From an uncultured Candidatus Saccharibacteria bacterium (GTDB lineage Bacteria > Patescibacteriota > Saccharimonadia > Saccharimonadales > Saccharimonadaceae), in contig CAOLNK010000001.1 of NCBI GenBank assembly GCA_948477625.1, positions 107,386 to 171,385 on the forward strand: 64,000 nt of DNA, read 5' to 3'. This document shows, one piece after another, positions 16,039 to 23,038 of the stretch; position 1 is the stretch's first letter; each line of letters starts with the position of its first letter. Below the pieces are notes generated by a model that saw nothing but the letters and a program-made list of their open reading frames with translations, ran no database searches and was not told where the DNA came from. A program made the position numbers and the translations under genes.

Positions 16039-16090
16039 ATTTCCACCCTAAACGCCTATCTCACTACTGGTAGTTGTTTAGGGTGGAAAT
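16039..16090 (+). promoter_or_regulatory. 15-bp perfect inverted repeat in a 5' leader
   Basis: ATTTCCACCCTAAAC (16039-16053) pairs perfectly with 16076-16090 across a 22-nt loop. It is followed by AAAG rather than a T-run, so it is unlikely to be a terminator. It would be a very stable hairpin about 50 nt upstream of the start codon. Confidence 0.7.
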
Positions 16091-16138
16091 AAAGTCTTCC
16101 CAAACCACAGTCTACTGGACTTTAAATGGAGGGAGTTT

Positions 16139-16609
16139 ATGAGGAGAACCAAAGTAGTACTGCTTATGGCGATAGCGTTTGTAATGGGCGTGTTTTGCAC
16201 TATAGCCGTAATGGACAGTCCGGCAAAGAAGGGACAGCCATCACAGAGCTCGACAGCTGGGATTATGATATCGGATGATTATCCGAACCCCTGTGTTGTC
16301 GAATTTGTAGCGACCAAACCTATCGCTCCTGCTTTCCGTGTCGCAAGAGGAGATCATCGTACGGCGGATTATTATCTCCGTAACGATGAAAAACAGCAAG
16401 AATGGAACCCTCTTGATATTGATGTGGAGAGGACGTTTCGGCTCTTAGATGAAGTGTCTCGGGTTGAAGGCATAGAGGTTGGGGATATTAGCGCCCGGGA
16501 ATACACGTTGCGCATTATTATCGCCGAAAGCCATATCGAGCGCAAAGATACAATTACCGCAGAAGTTTTAGAAATCCTCAAAAATTTCGAAGACGACACA
16601 TGGTTGTAG
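16139..16609 (+). CDS. Orphan membrane-anchored protein
   Basis: 156 residues. The N-terminus (RRTKVVLLMAIAFVMGVFCT) is an uncleaved anchor or signal peptide. It is followed by a Ser/Gly-rich linker and a charged soluble domain of about 110 residues with YTLRIIIAESHIERKDTIT and a C-terminal acidic helix. No family is recognised. Start ATG 16139 has AATGGAGGG upstream. It belongs to the class of orphan genes expressed from a strong promoter through a structured leader, and a strong terminator follows. Confidence 0.65.
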   Translation: MRRTKVVLLMAIAFVMGVFCTIAVMDSPAKKGQPSQSSTAGIMISDDYPNPCVVEFVATKPIAPAFRVARGDHRTADYYLRNDEKQQEWNPLDIDVERTFRLLDEVSRVEGIEVGDISAREYTLRIIIAESHIERKDTITAEVLEILKNFEDDTWL

Positions 16610-16622
16610 TTCTGTTACCGAA

Positions 16623-16666
16623 AGCCTCGGTTATACATATTAACATGTATAACCGAGGCTATATTT
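16623..16666 (+). terminator. Terminator of the orphan anchored-protein gene
   Basis: 16-bp perfect stem AGCCTCGGTTATACAT with its complement (16645-16660), 6-nt loop, then ATATTTCTT. Confidence 0.85.
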
Positions 16667-16683
16667 CTTGCTCTCGTCATTTC

Positions 16684-16758
16684 TGGCGGCCTCAGCTGGA
16701 ATCGAACCAGCATTGTAGACTTAGAGGGTCTATGTCCTATCCGTTGAACGATGAGGCC
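16684..16758 (-). tRNA. tRNA-Arg (TCT) with C33
   Basis: 75 nt including CCA. Acceptor GGCCTCA/TGAGGCC, anticodon stem TAGAC/GTCTA, loop CCTCTAA (anticodon TCT), T-loop TTCGATT. Position 33 is C instead of the almost universal U, assuming the 5-bp stem is assigned correctly. Confidence 0.88.
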
Positions 16759-16791
16759 GTGGCCTAATTTTAGCACAAAAATGTCAAAAAA

Positions 16792-16819
16792 AGTATACCA
16801 CCCCCATGGGTGGTATACT
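16792..16819 (-). terminator. Terminator of tRNA-Glu
   Basis: 12-bp perfect stem AGTATACCACCC/GGGTGGTATACT followed on the minus strand by TTTTTTTGAC. Confidence 0.85.
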
Positions 16820-16848
16820 CCTATAACATATTTTTATAATTCTGTCAA

Positions 16849-16923
16849 TGGTGACCTCTGCGGGAATCGAACCCGCGTTGCCGGGATGAAAACCCGATGT
16901 ACTAACCGTTATACTAAGAGGCC
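16849..16923 (-). tRNA. tRNA-Glu (TTC)
   Basis: 75 nt including CCA. Anticodon stem CGGG/CCCG with loop TTTTCAT (anticodon TTC), T-stem GCGGG with TTCGATT. The acceptor GGCCTCT pairs with AGAGGTC through one wobble. Confidence 0.92.
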
Positions 16924-17004
16924 GTAATTCTATTGTAACAAAAGTCGGGATTTTCGTCAACTAGTTTCCGCGGTGGGCTACAGCTAAAGCTCTAGCCCAG
17001 GGTT

Positions 17005-17748
17005 CTATTTAGCTACACCAGGGAATTTATCAGCTAAATCGGTCGGCAAGAGAATTACAGTCTTCTGTGAGGGGTCGGTACTAATTTTCTCCAAAGTCTG
17101 TAAGGTGCGGATATTGATCCCGCCCGGAGTTTCTGCCAGCATGCGCGCCGCCTCAGCCACGGCTGTCGCGGCGCTCTTCTCGCCCTCTGCTGAGATAATT
17201 GCTGCACGGCGTTCACGTTCCGCTTCGGCTTGCTTTGCCATGGCTCGCTTCATATCTGAAGGCAATTCAATATTTTGCAACTTTACGCTCTCAATATCAA
17301 TCCCCCACTTATCAGTTTGTGTATCGACAATCTCCCGAATTTGTTGCGAAATCCTGTCGCGCTCCGAAAGTAGCTGATCGAGGTCAAAATTTCCCGTCAC
17401 ATCACGCAATGCCGTTTGTGCAAAAGTGCTAGTAGCATACCGATAATTCGTTGTTTCAAGCACTGCCTTCTGTGCATCAATCACGCGCGCATATACCACA
17501 GCGTCCACATTTACGGTCACATTATCTCGCGTAATCACTTCTTGCTTGGGGATATCCATTGGGGTCGTACGAACGTCTACCTTAATCATTTTGTCTATGT
17601 AGGGGATAATAACCCGAAAGCCTGGACTCAATGTGCGTGAATATTTACCCAACCGCAAAATCACTCCCCGCTCGTACTGATTAATAATCCGCACACCAGG
17701 GATAATTACTAATAATACAATTACTAAAAGAAAAACAAGAATCGCCAT
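17005..17748 (-). CDS. SPFH/Band 7 protein (slipin/stomatin-like)
   Basis: 247 residues. An N-terminal membrane helix (about 2-20) is followed by the SPFH domain: RIINQYERGVILRLGKYSRT, SPGFRVIIPYIDKM, VDVRTTPMDIPKQEVITRDN and YATSTFAQTALRDVTGNFDLDQLL. The C-terminal helix EAERERRAAIISAEGEKSAA is typical of oligomerising prokaryotic stomatins. Such proteins form membrane scaffolds and often pair with a NfeD protease, which is not seen nearby. It is a single-gene unit on the minus strand downstream of the tRNAs and an orphan gene. Confidence 0.88.
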   Translation of the reverse strand: MAILVFLLVIVLLVIIPGVRIINQYERGVILRLGKYSRTLSPGFRVIIPYIDKMIKVDVRTTPMDIPKQEVITRDNVTVNVDAVVYARVIDAQKAVLETTNYRYATSTFAQTALRDVTGNFDLDQLLSERDRISQQIREIVDTQTDKWGIDIESVKLQNIELPSDMKRAMAKQAEAERERRAAIISAEGEKSAATAVAEAARMLAETPGGINIRTLQTLEKISTDPSQKTVILLPTDLADKFPGVAK

Positions 17749-17848
17749 GACTTAACTCCCAATTATTATGGATAAATTATACCACAAAAACCTAGCCGTC
17801 AAAAGCAGCTTACCTCAAGTTTATCATAAGCGTGATAAAATGTCAATA

Positions 17849-18319
17849 CTATTTTGGAAAATCACCTTCTTCGCACTGCCAAGTATAGCTCACAGTATAA
17901 TCACGCGGGCCATACGGCTCAGTTGGAAAGAATTTTGCACCAGTATTATTAGTGTCACACCCAAGCCGTTCAAAATATTTGGCTGAACTAGCGTATTCGT
18001 CATTATTGTAGTGTAATAATTGTCGTAAATAAGTCGTCGGCACACCTATCTCATTATAAACTTCTAAAACTTTCTTTGGATCACTATCTAAGTTTCCGAG
18101 AAGCCGCGGATAAAGATACTCGACATAATAGGCATTAGCAATTTTTTCTAACTCCGATTCGGCTTTTTCTTGCGGCGTCTTGAAGAATCCCGTACATAAA
18201 GCCAGCACAATCAACAAAGTTGAACAAATCACAATCCCTATTAGCGTCCATTCCGGCCAACCCAAAACGTGCTTGGATTTATTTTTTTGAACCTTCTGTT
18301 TTGTTGTTTTTTTGCCCAT
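17849..18319 (-). CDS. Orphan single-pass membrane protein
   Basis: 156 residues: a very basic N-terminus (GKKTTKQKVQKNKSKHVLGW), one transmembrane helix (about 23-44, LIGIVICSTLLIVLALCTGF), then a soluble domain with YYVEYLYPRLLGNLDSDPKK, a pair of cysteines (RLGCDT and TWQCEEG) that may form a disulfide outside, and a Tyr/Trp-rich C-terminus. No family is recognised. Its promoter region abuts that of pyruvate kinase, which is divergently transcribed. Confidence 0.65.
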   Translation of the reverse strand: MGKKTTKQKVQKNKSKHVLGWPEWTLIGIVICSTLLIVLALCTGFFKTPQEKAESELEKIANAYYVEYLYPRLLGNLDSDPKKVLEVYNEIGVPTTYLRQLLHYNNDEYASSAKYFERLGCDTNNTGAKFFPTEPYGPRDYTVSYTWQCEEGDFPK

Positions 18320-18398
18320 AAGACAATTTTACCATAAATATTATAAAACGAGAAGCTAGTCTAGTATCTTATCTGTTTCTATGGTAAAATATGAATAT

Positions 18399-19829
18399 AT
18401 GAGTAAACTATTTAAACGCACAAAAATCTTGGCTACGATTGGCCCAGCCGTCGATAGCGCTGAAAAAATCGAAGAAATTATCATGGCTGGAGTCAACGGC
18501 TGTCGCCTTAACTTCTCGCACGGGACTTATGAAAAAATGGACGAGTTTATTAGTTGGATTCGCCAAGCCGCCGAGAAAAAAGGTCGCGCCATTACAATTC
18601 TGCAGGATTTGCAGGGGCCAAAAATCCGCCTTGGGCAGATTCAAAACAATCATCACGATATCGCCGAGGGCGATGAGATTATCCTTGATTATGCTATGAA
18701 GGAGCATGATGGTAGCCTAACTTTTCCAATTCAGTACAATTTGGCGGAGAAAGTCAAAGTAGGTGAGCCAATCTACATCTTTGATGGTAAAATTCGTACC
18801 CATGTCACTGAGATTCTTTCTGATACCGCCATCAAGCTGGTAGCCGAGAACTCTGGCTTTATCATGAGCAATAAGGGCCTCAACTTGCCCGATACCGACT
18901 TTGGCGGCGACATCCTCACCCCCAAGGACTTAGCCGACATCGAATGGGGAATTAGTCGCGATTTTGATTACGTAGCACTCTCGTTCGTGCAATGTGCTGA
19001 TGATATCGAGCAATTGCGCTCATTGCTCCGTTCCAAAGGTTCTAGCGCCAAGATTATCGCCAAGATCGAAACCAAGAAAGCCGTTGAAGACGACGCATAT
19101 CTTGAGAAAATTGTGGAAGCTAGCGACGCTATTATGGTAGCTCGCGGTGACATGGCCTATGAAGCTGGTGCCGAAATCGTACCAATTGTTCAGCGCAAGT
19201 TGGTAAATTTCTGCCGCAAACACGCTAAGATCTGTATTGTGGCCACACAGACTATGGGTTCGATGGTAGATAGCCCTATTCCAACCCGTGCCGAAGTGAG
19301 CGATGTGGCAAATGCCGTCATCCAGGGCGCCGATGTGGTAATGCTTTCCGACGAAACTACTAATGGTAAATATCCCCTCGAAACCGTCAAAGAGCTCAAA
19401 AAGATTATTCTCTATACCCAGAATCATTCCACAGTAGCGCCAATTCCTGAAGATCCTCAGGGTGACAATCCGAATTATGACGCATTGTCTGAAGCGGCTG
19501 CCAGTTTGGCTGAGCGCCTTGAAGCCGATGTGATCATCTGTCAGACCGCTTCTGGTGCCACCGCTCGCGCTATGGCCTCGCAACGGCCAAATCTGCCCAT
19601 TATTACTGTAACTGGTGATCAGCGCGTCGCTAACCAGCTGGCTCTAACCTACGCCAACTCCGCCTTTGTTCGTCCTTACTCAGTCAACTGCGGCGTCGAC
19701 TTGGCGCGCGAACTCAAGGCTTCGGGCTATCTGCAACTTGCAGAAGGGCACGACCGCTTACGCGTGGTCGTGGTTTCCGGCGACCGGGATGTCGCCGGAA
19801 CCGACACTATCAAATTGCGTGAGATTTAG
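18399..19829 (+). CDS. pyk: Pyruvate kinase
   Basis: 476 residues from ATG 18399, placed 8 bp after a TAAAAT -10 box; an upstream in-frame ATG overlaps that box. Visible motifs are KRTKILATIGPAVDS, GCRLNFSHGTYE, LQDLQGPKIRLG, IIAKIETKKAVED (catalytic Lys), IMVARGDMAYEAG and TRAEVSDVANAVIQGADVVM. The usual ARGDLGVE is changed to ARGDMAYE, and MLSGETA to MLSDETT. It makes pyruvate and ATP from PEP, the last step of glycolysis. pgk follows 20 bp downstream, so the two form a lower-glycolysis operon. Confidence 0.93.
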   Translation: MSKLFKRTKILATIGPAVDSAEKIEEIIMAGVNGCRLNFSHGTYEKMDEFISWIRQAAEKKGRAITILQDLQGPKIRLGQIQNNHHDIAEGDEIILDYAMKEHDGSLTFPIQYNLAEKVKVGEPIYIFDGKIRTHVTEILSDTAIKLVAENSGFIMSNKGLNLPDTDFGGDILTPKDLADIEWGISRDFDYVALSFVQCADDIEQLRSLLRSKGSSAKIIAKIETKKAVEDDAYLEKIVEASDAIMVARGDMAYEAGAEIVPIVQRKLVNFCRKHAKICIVATQTMGSMVDSPIPTRAEVSDVANAVIQGADVVMLSDETTNGKYPLETVKELKKIILYTQNHSTVAPIPEDPQGDNPNYDALSEAAASLAERLEADVIICQTASGATARAMASQRPNLPIITVTGDQRVANQLALTYANSAFVRPYSVNCGVDLARELKASGYLQLAEGHDRLRVVVVSGDRDVAGTDTIKLREI

Positions 19830-19849
19830 CATTTACTATAAGGAGGGAA

Positions 19850-20983
19850 ATGTTTTCTAAGAAAACGGTTCGCGACGTTGACGTCGAGGATAAAATCATT
19901 TTGGTACGCACAGACTATAATGTGCCATTGGTGTCCATCGAGGCGGGCGAACTAGAGCGTGATCCGGTAGTGGTTAATCCAGCCGGCGACCAAAAGCAAC
20001 AAATCGCCAGCGACCTGCGCATCCAGGCTAGTTTGCCTACTATCAAATATCTTTTGGAGCACAAGGCGGCCAAGATTATCCTGATGTCACACCTCGGGCG
20101 TCCCGGCGGCCAGCGTGATAAAACGCTTTCTCTGCGTGTTGTAGCGGAAAAATTAGCTGAGCTTCTCCCTGGAGTTGCAGTGAACTTTGTCGATGAAGTT
20201 TCTGGCCCCGAAGTCGAAATGGCCGTGGAAGATTTACCCGATGGCGGTATTCTCTTGCTCGAAAATCTCCGTTTTTCTCCTGAAGAGGAGGCTAATTCCG
20301 AGGAATATGCCCGCGAAATTGTCGATTCTACTCATGCTGAGCTCTTTGTGCAAGACGGTTTTGCTGTAGTGCATCGCGCTCACGCTTCCACTGACGCCAT
20401 TACCCACATTCTCCCCTCCGTTGCTGGTCTCTTGCTCGAGAAAGAAGTCAAAACCCTTACCGAGGTCGCCGAAGCGCCGGAGCATCCTTTCGTAGTGATT
20501 ATCGGTGGAGCGAAGGTTTCCGACAAGCAACCTCTGATTGATAAGTTTTTATCGATTGCGGATGCAATCTATGTCGGTGGCAAAATTGCGGCCGACGGTT
20601 ATCAATCCGACGATGCTAAAATTATCGTCGCCGAAGATTTTGACGAAGACAGTACCGGCGCCAAGCTTGACATTGGTCCAGTGGCTACGGCTAAGCTAGT
20701 CGAACTTTTGCAACCTGCCGAAACTGTCCTCTGGAACGGCGTCCTGGGCAAGGTCGAAGATACCGCCTATGCTACCTCCTCTACCATCGTCGCCAAATTG
20801 CTTGGCGAGAACCAGGGAATCACCTCTATCATTTGTGGTGGAGATACGGCTGGTTTTGTTGAAAATCTCAGCGCCGACGAGCCTAATCTGCATTTTTCAC
20901 TCGTTTCCACCGGTGGTGGTGCAGCGCTCGAATTATTATCCGGTCAAGCCCTCCCAGGAGTAGACGGATTAGAAGATTTGTGA
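19850..20983 (+). CDS. pgk: Phosphoglycerate kinase
   Basis: 377 residues. Motifs include ILVRTDYNVPL, DLRIQASLPTIKYLLEH, IILMSHLGRPGG, ILLLENLRFSPEEEANSEE, ADAIYVGGKIA and the C-terminal IICGGDTAGFVENL and LVSTGGGAALELLSG. There is an insertion of about 28 residues after NVPL, before the substrate-binding region, and the protein is slightly shorter than usual overall. It makes ATP from 1,3-bisphosphoglycerate. Start ATG 19850 follows AAGGAGGG; the gene is coupled to pyk upstream. Confidence 0.93.
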   Translation: MFSKKTVRDVDVEDKIILVRTDYNVPLVSIEAGELERDPVVVNPAGDQKQQIASDLRIQASLPTIKYLLEHKAAKIILMSHLGRPGGQRDKTLSLRVVAEKLAELLPGVAVNFVDEVSGPEVEMAVEDLPDGGILLLENLRFSPEEEANSEEYAREIVDSTHAELFVQDGFAVVHRAHASTDAITHILPSVAGLLLEKEVKTLTEVAEAPEHPFVVIIGGAKVSDKQPLIDKFLSIADAIYVGGKIAADGYQSDDAKIIVAEDFDEDSTGAKLDIGPVATAKLVELLQPAETVLWNGVLGKVEDTAYATSSTIVAKLLGENQGITSIICGGDTAGFVENLSADEPNLHFSLVSTGGGAALELLSGQALPGVDGLEDL

Positions 20984-21029
20984 TAAGATAAAGAGTAAAG
21001 TTAGAGAATAGAAAAAGGAGTTAAATTTT

Positions 21030-21686
21030 ATGTCTACCCAACTTACTTTGGAAAGCCGTACCGCTCAGGGTAAAAAGCTCAAAGCTTTGCGCGCTGCTGG
21101 TCAAATCCCATCCGTCGTTTACGGTGGTACTGAGCCTGCGCTGGGTGCTTCAGCCTACAACGCTACCGAGAAGGTTTTGCTTGAAGCTGGTTATCACTCA
21201 CCAGTTGAGCTTCTGATTGCCGGCAAGCCTCAGCTCGCTATTGTTAAAAATATCTCTGTTGACCCAGTCAGCCGCCGCATTATGAACGTTGAGTTCCAGG
21301 CGATTTCCGCCGACGAAGTTGTAGAGGCTACTACTCCAATTCGTGTAGTTAATTTTGACGCTTCTGATGCTGCCAAGTTCCACTATGTCATCATGCCAGT
21401 TTTGGAAGAAATTGATGTTAAGGCTAAGCCATCCGACTTGCCTGAAGAATTGACCATTGATGGTTCGAAACTTGCCAGTACCGAAGATAAGCTAACCATT
21501 GCTGATCTCGTCTTGCCAAAGGGTGTTGAGCTGGCTGACAAAGAGCTTGAAGTCACCACAGTGATTGCTAACGTTTACGACCCAGTTGCCGAAGCCGCTG
21601 CTCGCGACGCCGAAGACCAAAAGGCCGCCGATGGCACTGCTGAAGCTCCAGCCACTGAAGCTACTCCTGCCGAAAAAGCCGAATAA
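21030..21686 (+). CDS. rplY: Large ribosomal subunit protein bL25 (CTC-type)
   Basis: 218 residues: an N-terminal 5S-rRNA-binding bL25 domain (LTLESRTAQGKKLKALRAAG, IPSVVYGG) and a C-terminal TL5/CTC beta domain (VVEATTPIRVVNF, VKAKPSDLPEELTIDGSKL, LVLPKGVEL). It ends in an Ala/Glu-rich tail that is probably disordered. This matches the long CTC form of bL25. A good AAAAGGAG precedes the ATG, and a strong terminator follows. Confidence 0.92.
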   Translation: MSTQLTLESRTAQGKKLKALRAAGQIPSVVYGGTEPALGASAYNATEKVLLEAGYHSPVELLIAGKPQLAIVKNISVDPVSRRIMNVEFQAISADEVVEATTPIRVVNFDASDAAKFHYVIMPVLEEIDVKAKPSDLPEELTIDGSKLASTEDKLTIADLVLPKGVELADKELEVTTVIANVYDPVAEAAARDAEDQKAADGTAEAPATEATPAEKAE

Positions 21687-21709
21687 TCATCTAGGGTAGA
21701 CCATGAAAT

Positions 21710-21741
21710 AAGGGCGATGTATAAAAATACATCGCCCTTTG
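21710..21741 (+). terminator. Terminator after rplY
   Basis: 13-bp perfect stem AAGGGCGATGTAT/ATACATCGCCCTT with a short A-rich loop and T-run. It lies between convergent genes and may serve both. Confidence 0.85.
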
Positions 21742-21782
21742 TCCAGACAAAGTTAATAGCTACATTTAGACTTATGGGAAAA

Positions 21783-22172
21783 TCAGATTTTGAGTGCGTG
21801 ACGAAATTGCGCCAGACCGGGCTTGGAATAAGGACAGAAAAGTTCTTCTTTATCATTGCTGAGCTTAACCCAGAACGTTTCCGGCTTAACCGTAAAGCCG
21901 CGCGCTTCTGCCTCTCCAATTAACAGGTCGAAACTATCGCCCCAATTCGCCCTCCAGTTGGTTGCCGTCAGCTCCAAATCCTCCCTGACTGCATTCAGAC
22001 CGTCAGTACTAAACGCAAAGCTCGCAGACCGGATATCGCCCTCGTCCGTTAAATACTGCAGTGTGACAGATTTACCTACGATATAAACCGCCGCATCCAA
22101 GAACTGCGCATTCCGGTCCTGCTCCATAAATAGTTCCGTCAATAACTTGTTCTCGTTCCTAAATATACCCAT
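21783..22172 (-). CDS. Orphan soluble protein
   Basis: 129 residues, mostly beta-strand and helix with no signal peptide or membrane segment. Features are NKLLTELFMEQDRNAQFLDA, YIVGKSVTLQYLTDEGDI and a C-terminal PYSKPGLAQFRHALKI. No family is recognised. An AGGAGGG lies upstream of two possible starts; I use ATG 22172. It has a TTGACA-17-TATAAT promoter on the minus strand (22252-22280) and a leader of about 70 nt, so it belongs to the leader-bearing orphan class. Confidence 0.6.
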   Translation of the reverse strand: MGIFRNENKLLTELFMEQDRNAQFLDAAVYIVGKSVTLQYLTDEGDIRSASFAFSTDGLNAVREDLELTATNWRANWGDSFDLLIGEAEARGFTVKPETFWVKLSNDKEELFCPYSKPGLAQFRHALKI

Positions 22173-22251
22173 AACATATTCCCTCCTTAGGATTTTCTAT
22201 TCTTTGTCAAATCTACCTTTGGTGGGGTACCAAAATTTTTCCTCATTACTA

Positions 22252-22280
22252 ATTATAGCACACATGCTTAAGAATGTCAA
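22252..22280 (-). promoter_or_regulatory. Promoter of the minus-strand orphan gene
   Basis: On the minus strand TTGACA (22280-22275), 17-bp spacer, TATAAT (22257-22252). Confidence 0.8.
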
Positions 22281-22351
22281 TATAAAACCCGCTGGAATCT
22301 TGTTTTTCTTCCAAAAACATTGTTGAATTATGCAAAAAGTTCTACGCGATA

Positions 22352-22380
22352 TTGACAAAATACATAATCTGTGATACAAT
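22352..22380 (+). promoter_or_regulatory. Strong promoter, TACAAT class
   Basis: TTGACA (22352-22357), 17-bp spacer, TACAAT (22375-22380). The transcript starts with a small hairpin (GTAG TTTTT CTAC) and an 80-nt leader. Confidence 0.85.
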
Positions 22381-22464
22381 GGAAATATAGAGTAGTTTTT
22401 CTACTGGAACATAAACAATTTGCTGGTTTAAATCACGCATATAGATTCAATGGAGGGAATTGAA

Positions 22465-22947
22465 ATGAGAGTGAAAATAATATTTTTGGCACTGTTAACC
22501 ATTGTTGCCCTGACATTCCCGGGAATGTCAGTTTGCGCTACCGAGCTGCAAACTGACAAAACGGAGTCAGGAGAAGAGGAAATAAGTAAATCCGTAGTAG
22601 ACTATTTTTATGATAATGATATTTTCTACTATAATCCTGAAAACACCGAAGCGGACAATGTTGAGGGTCAGGAGCTCATCGCTCAGCTGATAAAAGAAAA
22701 CCTGACCCAGAAACAGCAAATTCTTGATATGGAGGATACGCTGCAGTTTGAAAAAGAGCAGATAACTTCCATGCAAGAAAGAATGAATCTACTTGGTGCA
22801 TCTATAGCATTATTGCTAATAGTACTCTCTGCGGACCTTGGTTATCATGTTTGTGCAAGGGTATCCAACTACCGTGCTCGGCATAAGACGGTCAGGGTGG
22901 AAGAACAGGGAGTAACATTAGAAACGGGCAAAGCCAGAAACGGCTAA
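22465..22947 (+). CDS. Orphan exported protein with coiled coil and C-terminal membrane helix
   Basis: 160 residues from ATG 22465, which has GGAGGG 9 bp upstream; an in-frame ATG at 22450 overlaps that site and is less likely. There is a signal peptide (KIIFLALLTIVALTFPGMSV, cleavage near CATE), an acidic region, a heptad-rich coiled coil (about 75-110, LTQKQQILDMEDTLQFEKEQ), a transmembrane helix (about 115-132) and a basic tail. The layout suggests an oligomeric envelope protein. No family is recognised. Confidence 0.65.
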   Translation: MRVKIIFLALLTIVALTFPGMSVCATELQTDKTESGEEEISKSVVDYFYDNDIFYYNPENTEADNVEGQELIAQLIKENLTQKQQILDMEDTLQFEKEQITSMQERMNLLGASIALLLIVLSADLGYHVCARVSNYRARHKTVRVEEQGVTLETGKARNG

Positions 22948-22977
22948 AATGAAACCAGCAAATTGTATTAGATAAAG

Positions 22978-23007
22978 AAGGCAGCACCACGCGCGGAGCT
23001 GCCTTTA
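22978..23007. terminator. Terminator between the orphan gene and the aldolase fusion
   Basis: 8-bp stem AAGGCAGC/GCTGCCTT with a GC-rich loop, between convergent genes. Confidence 0.7.
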
Positions 23008-23038
23008 AACTCGAATCAACAAAGTCTGGCAGAGATAA

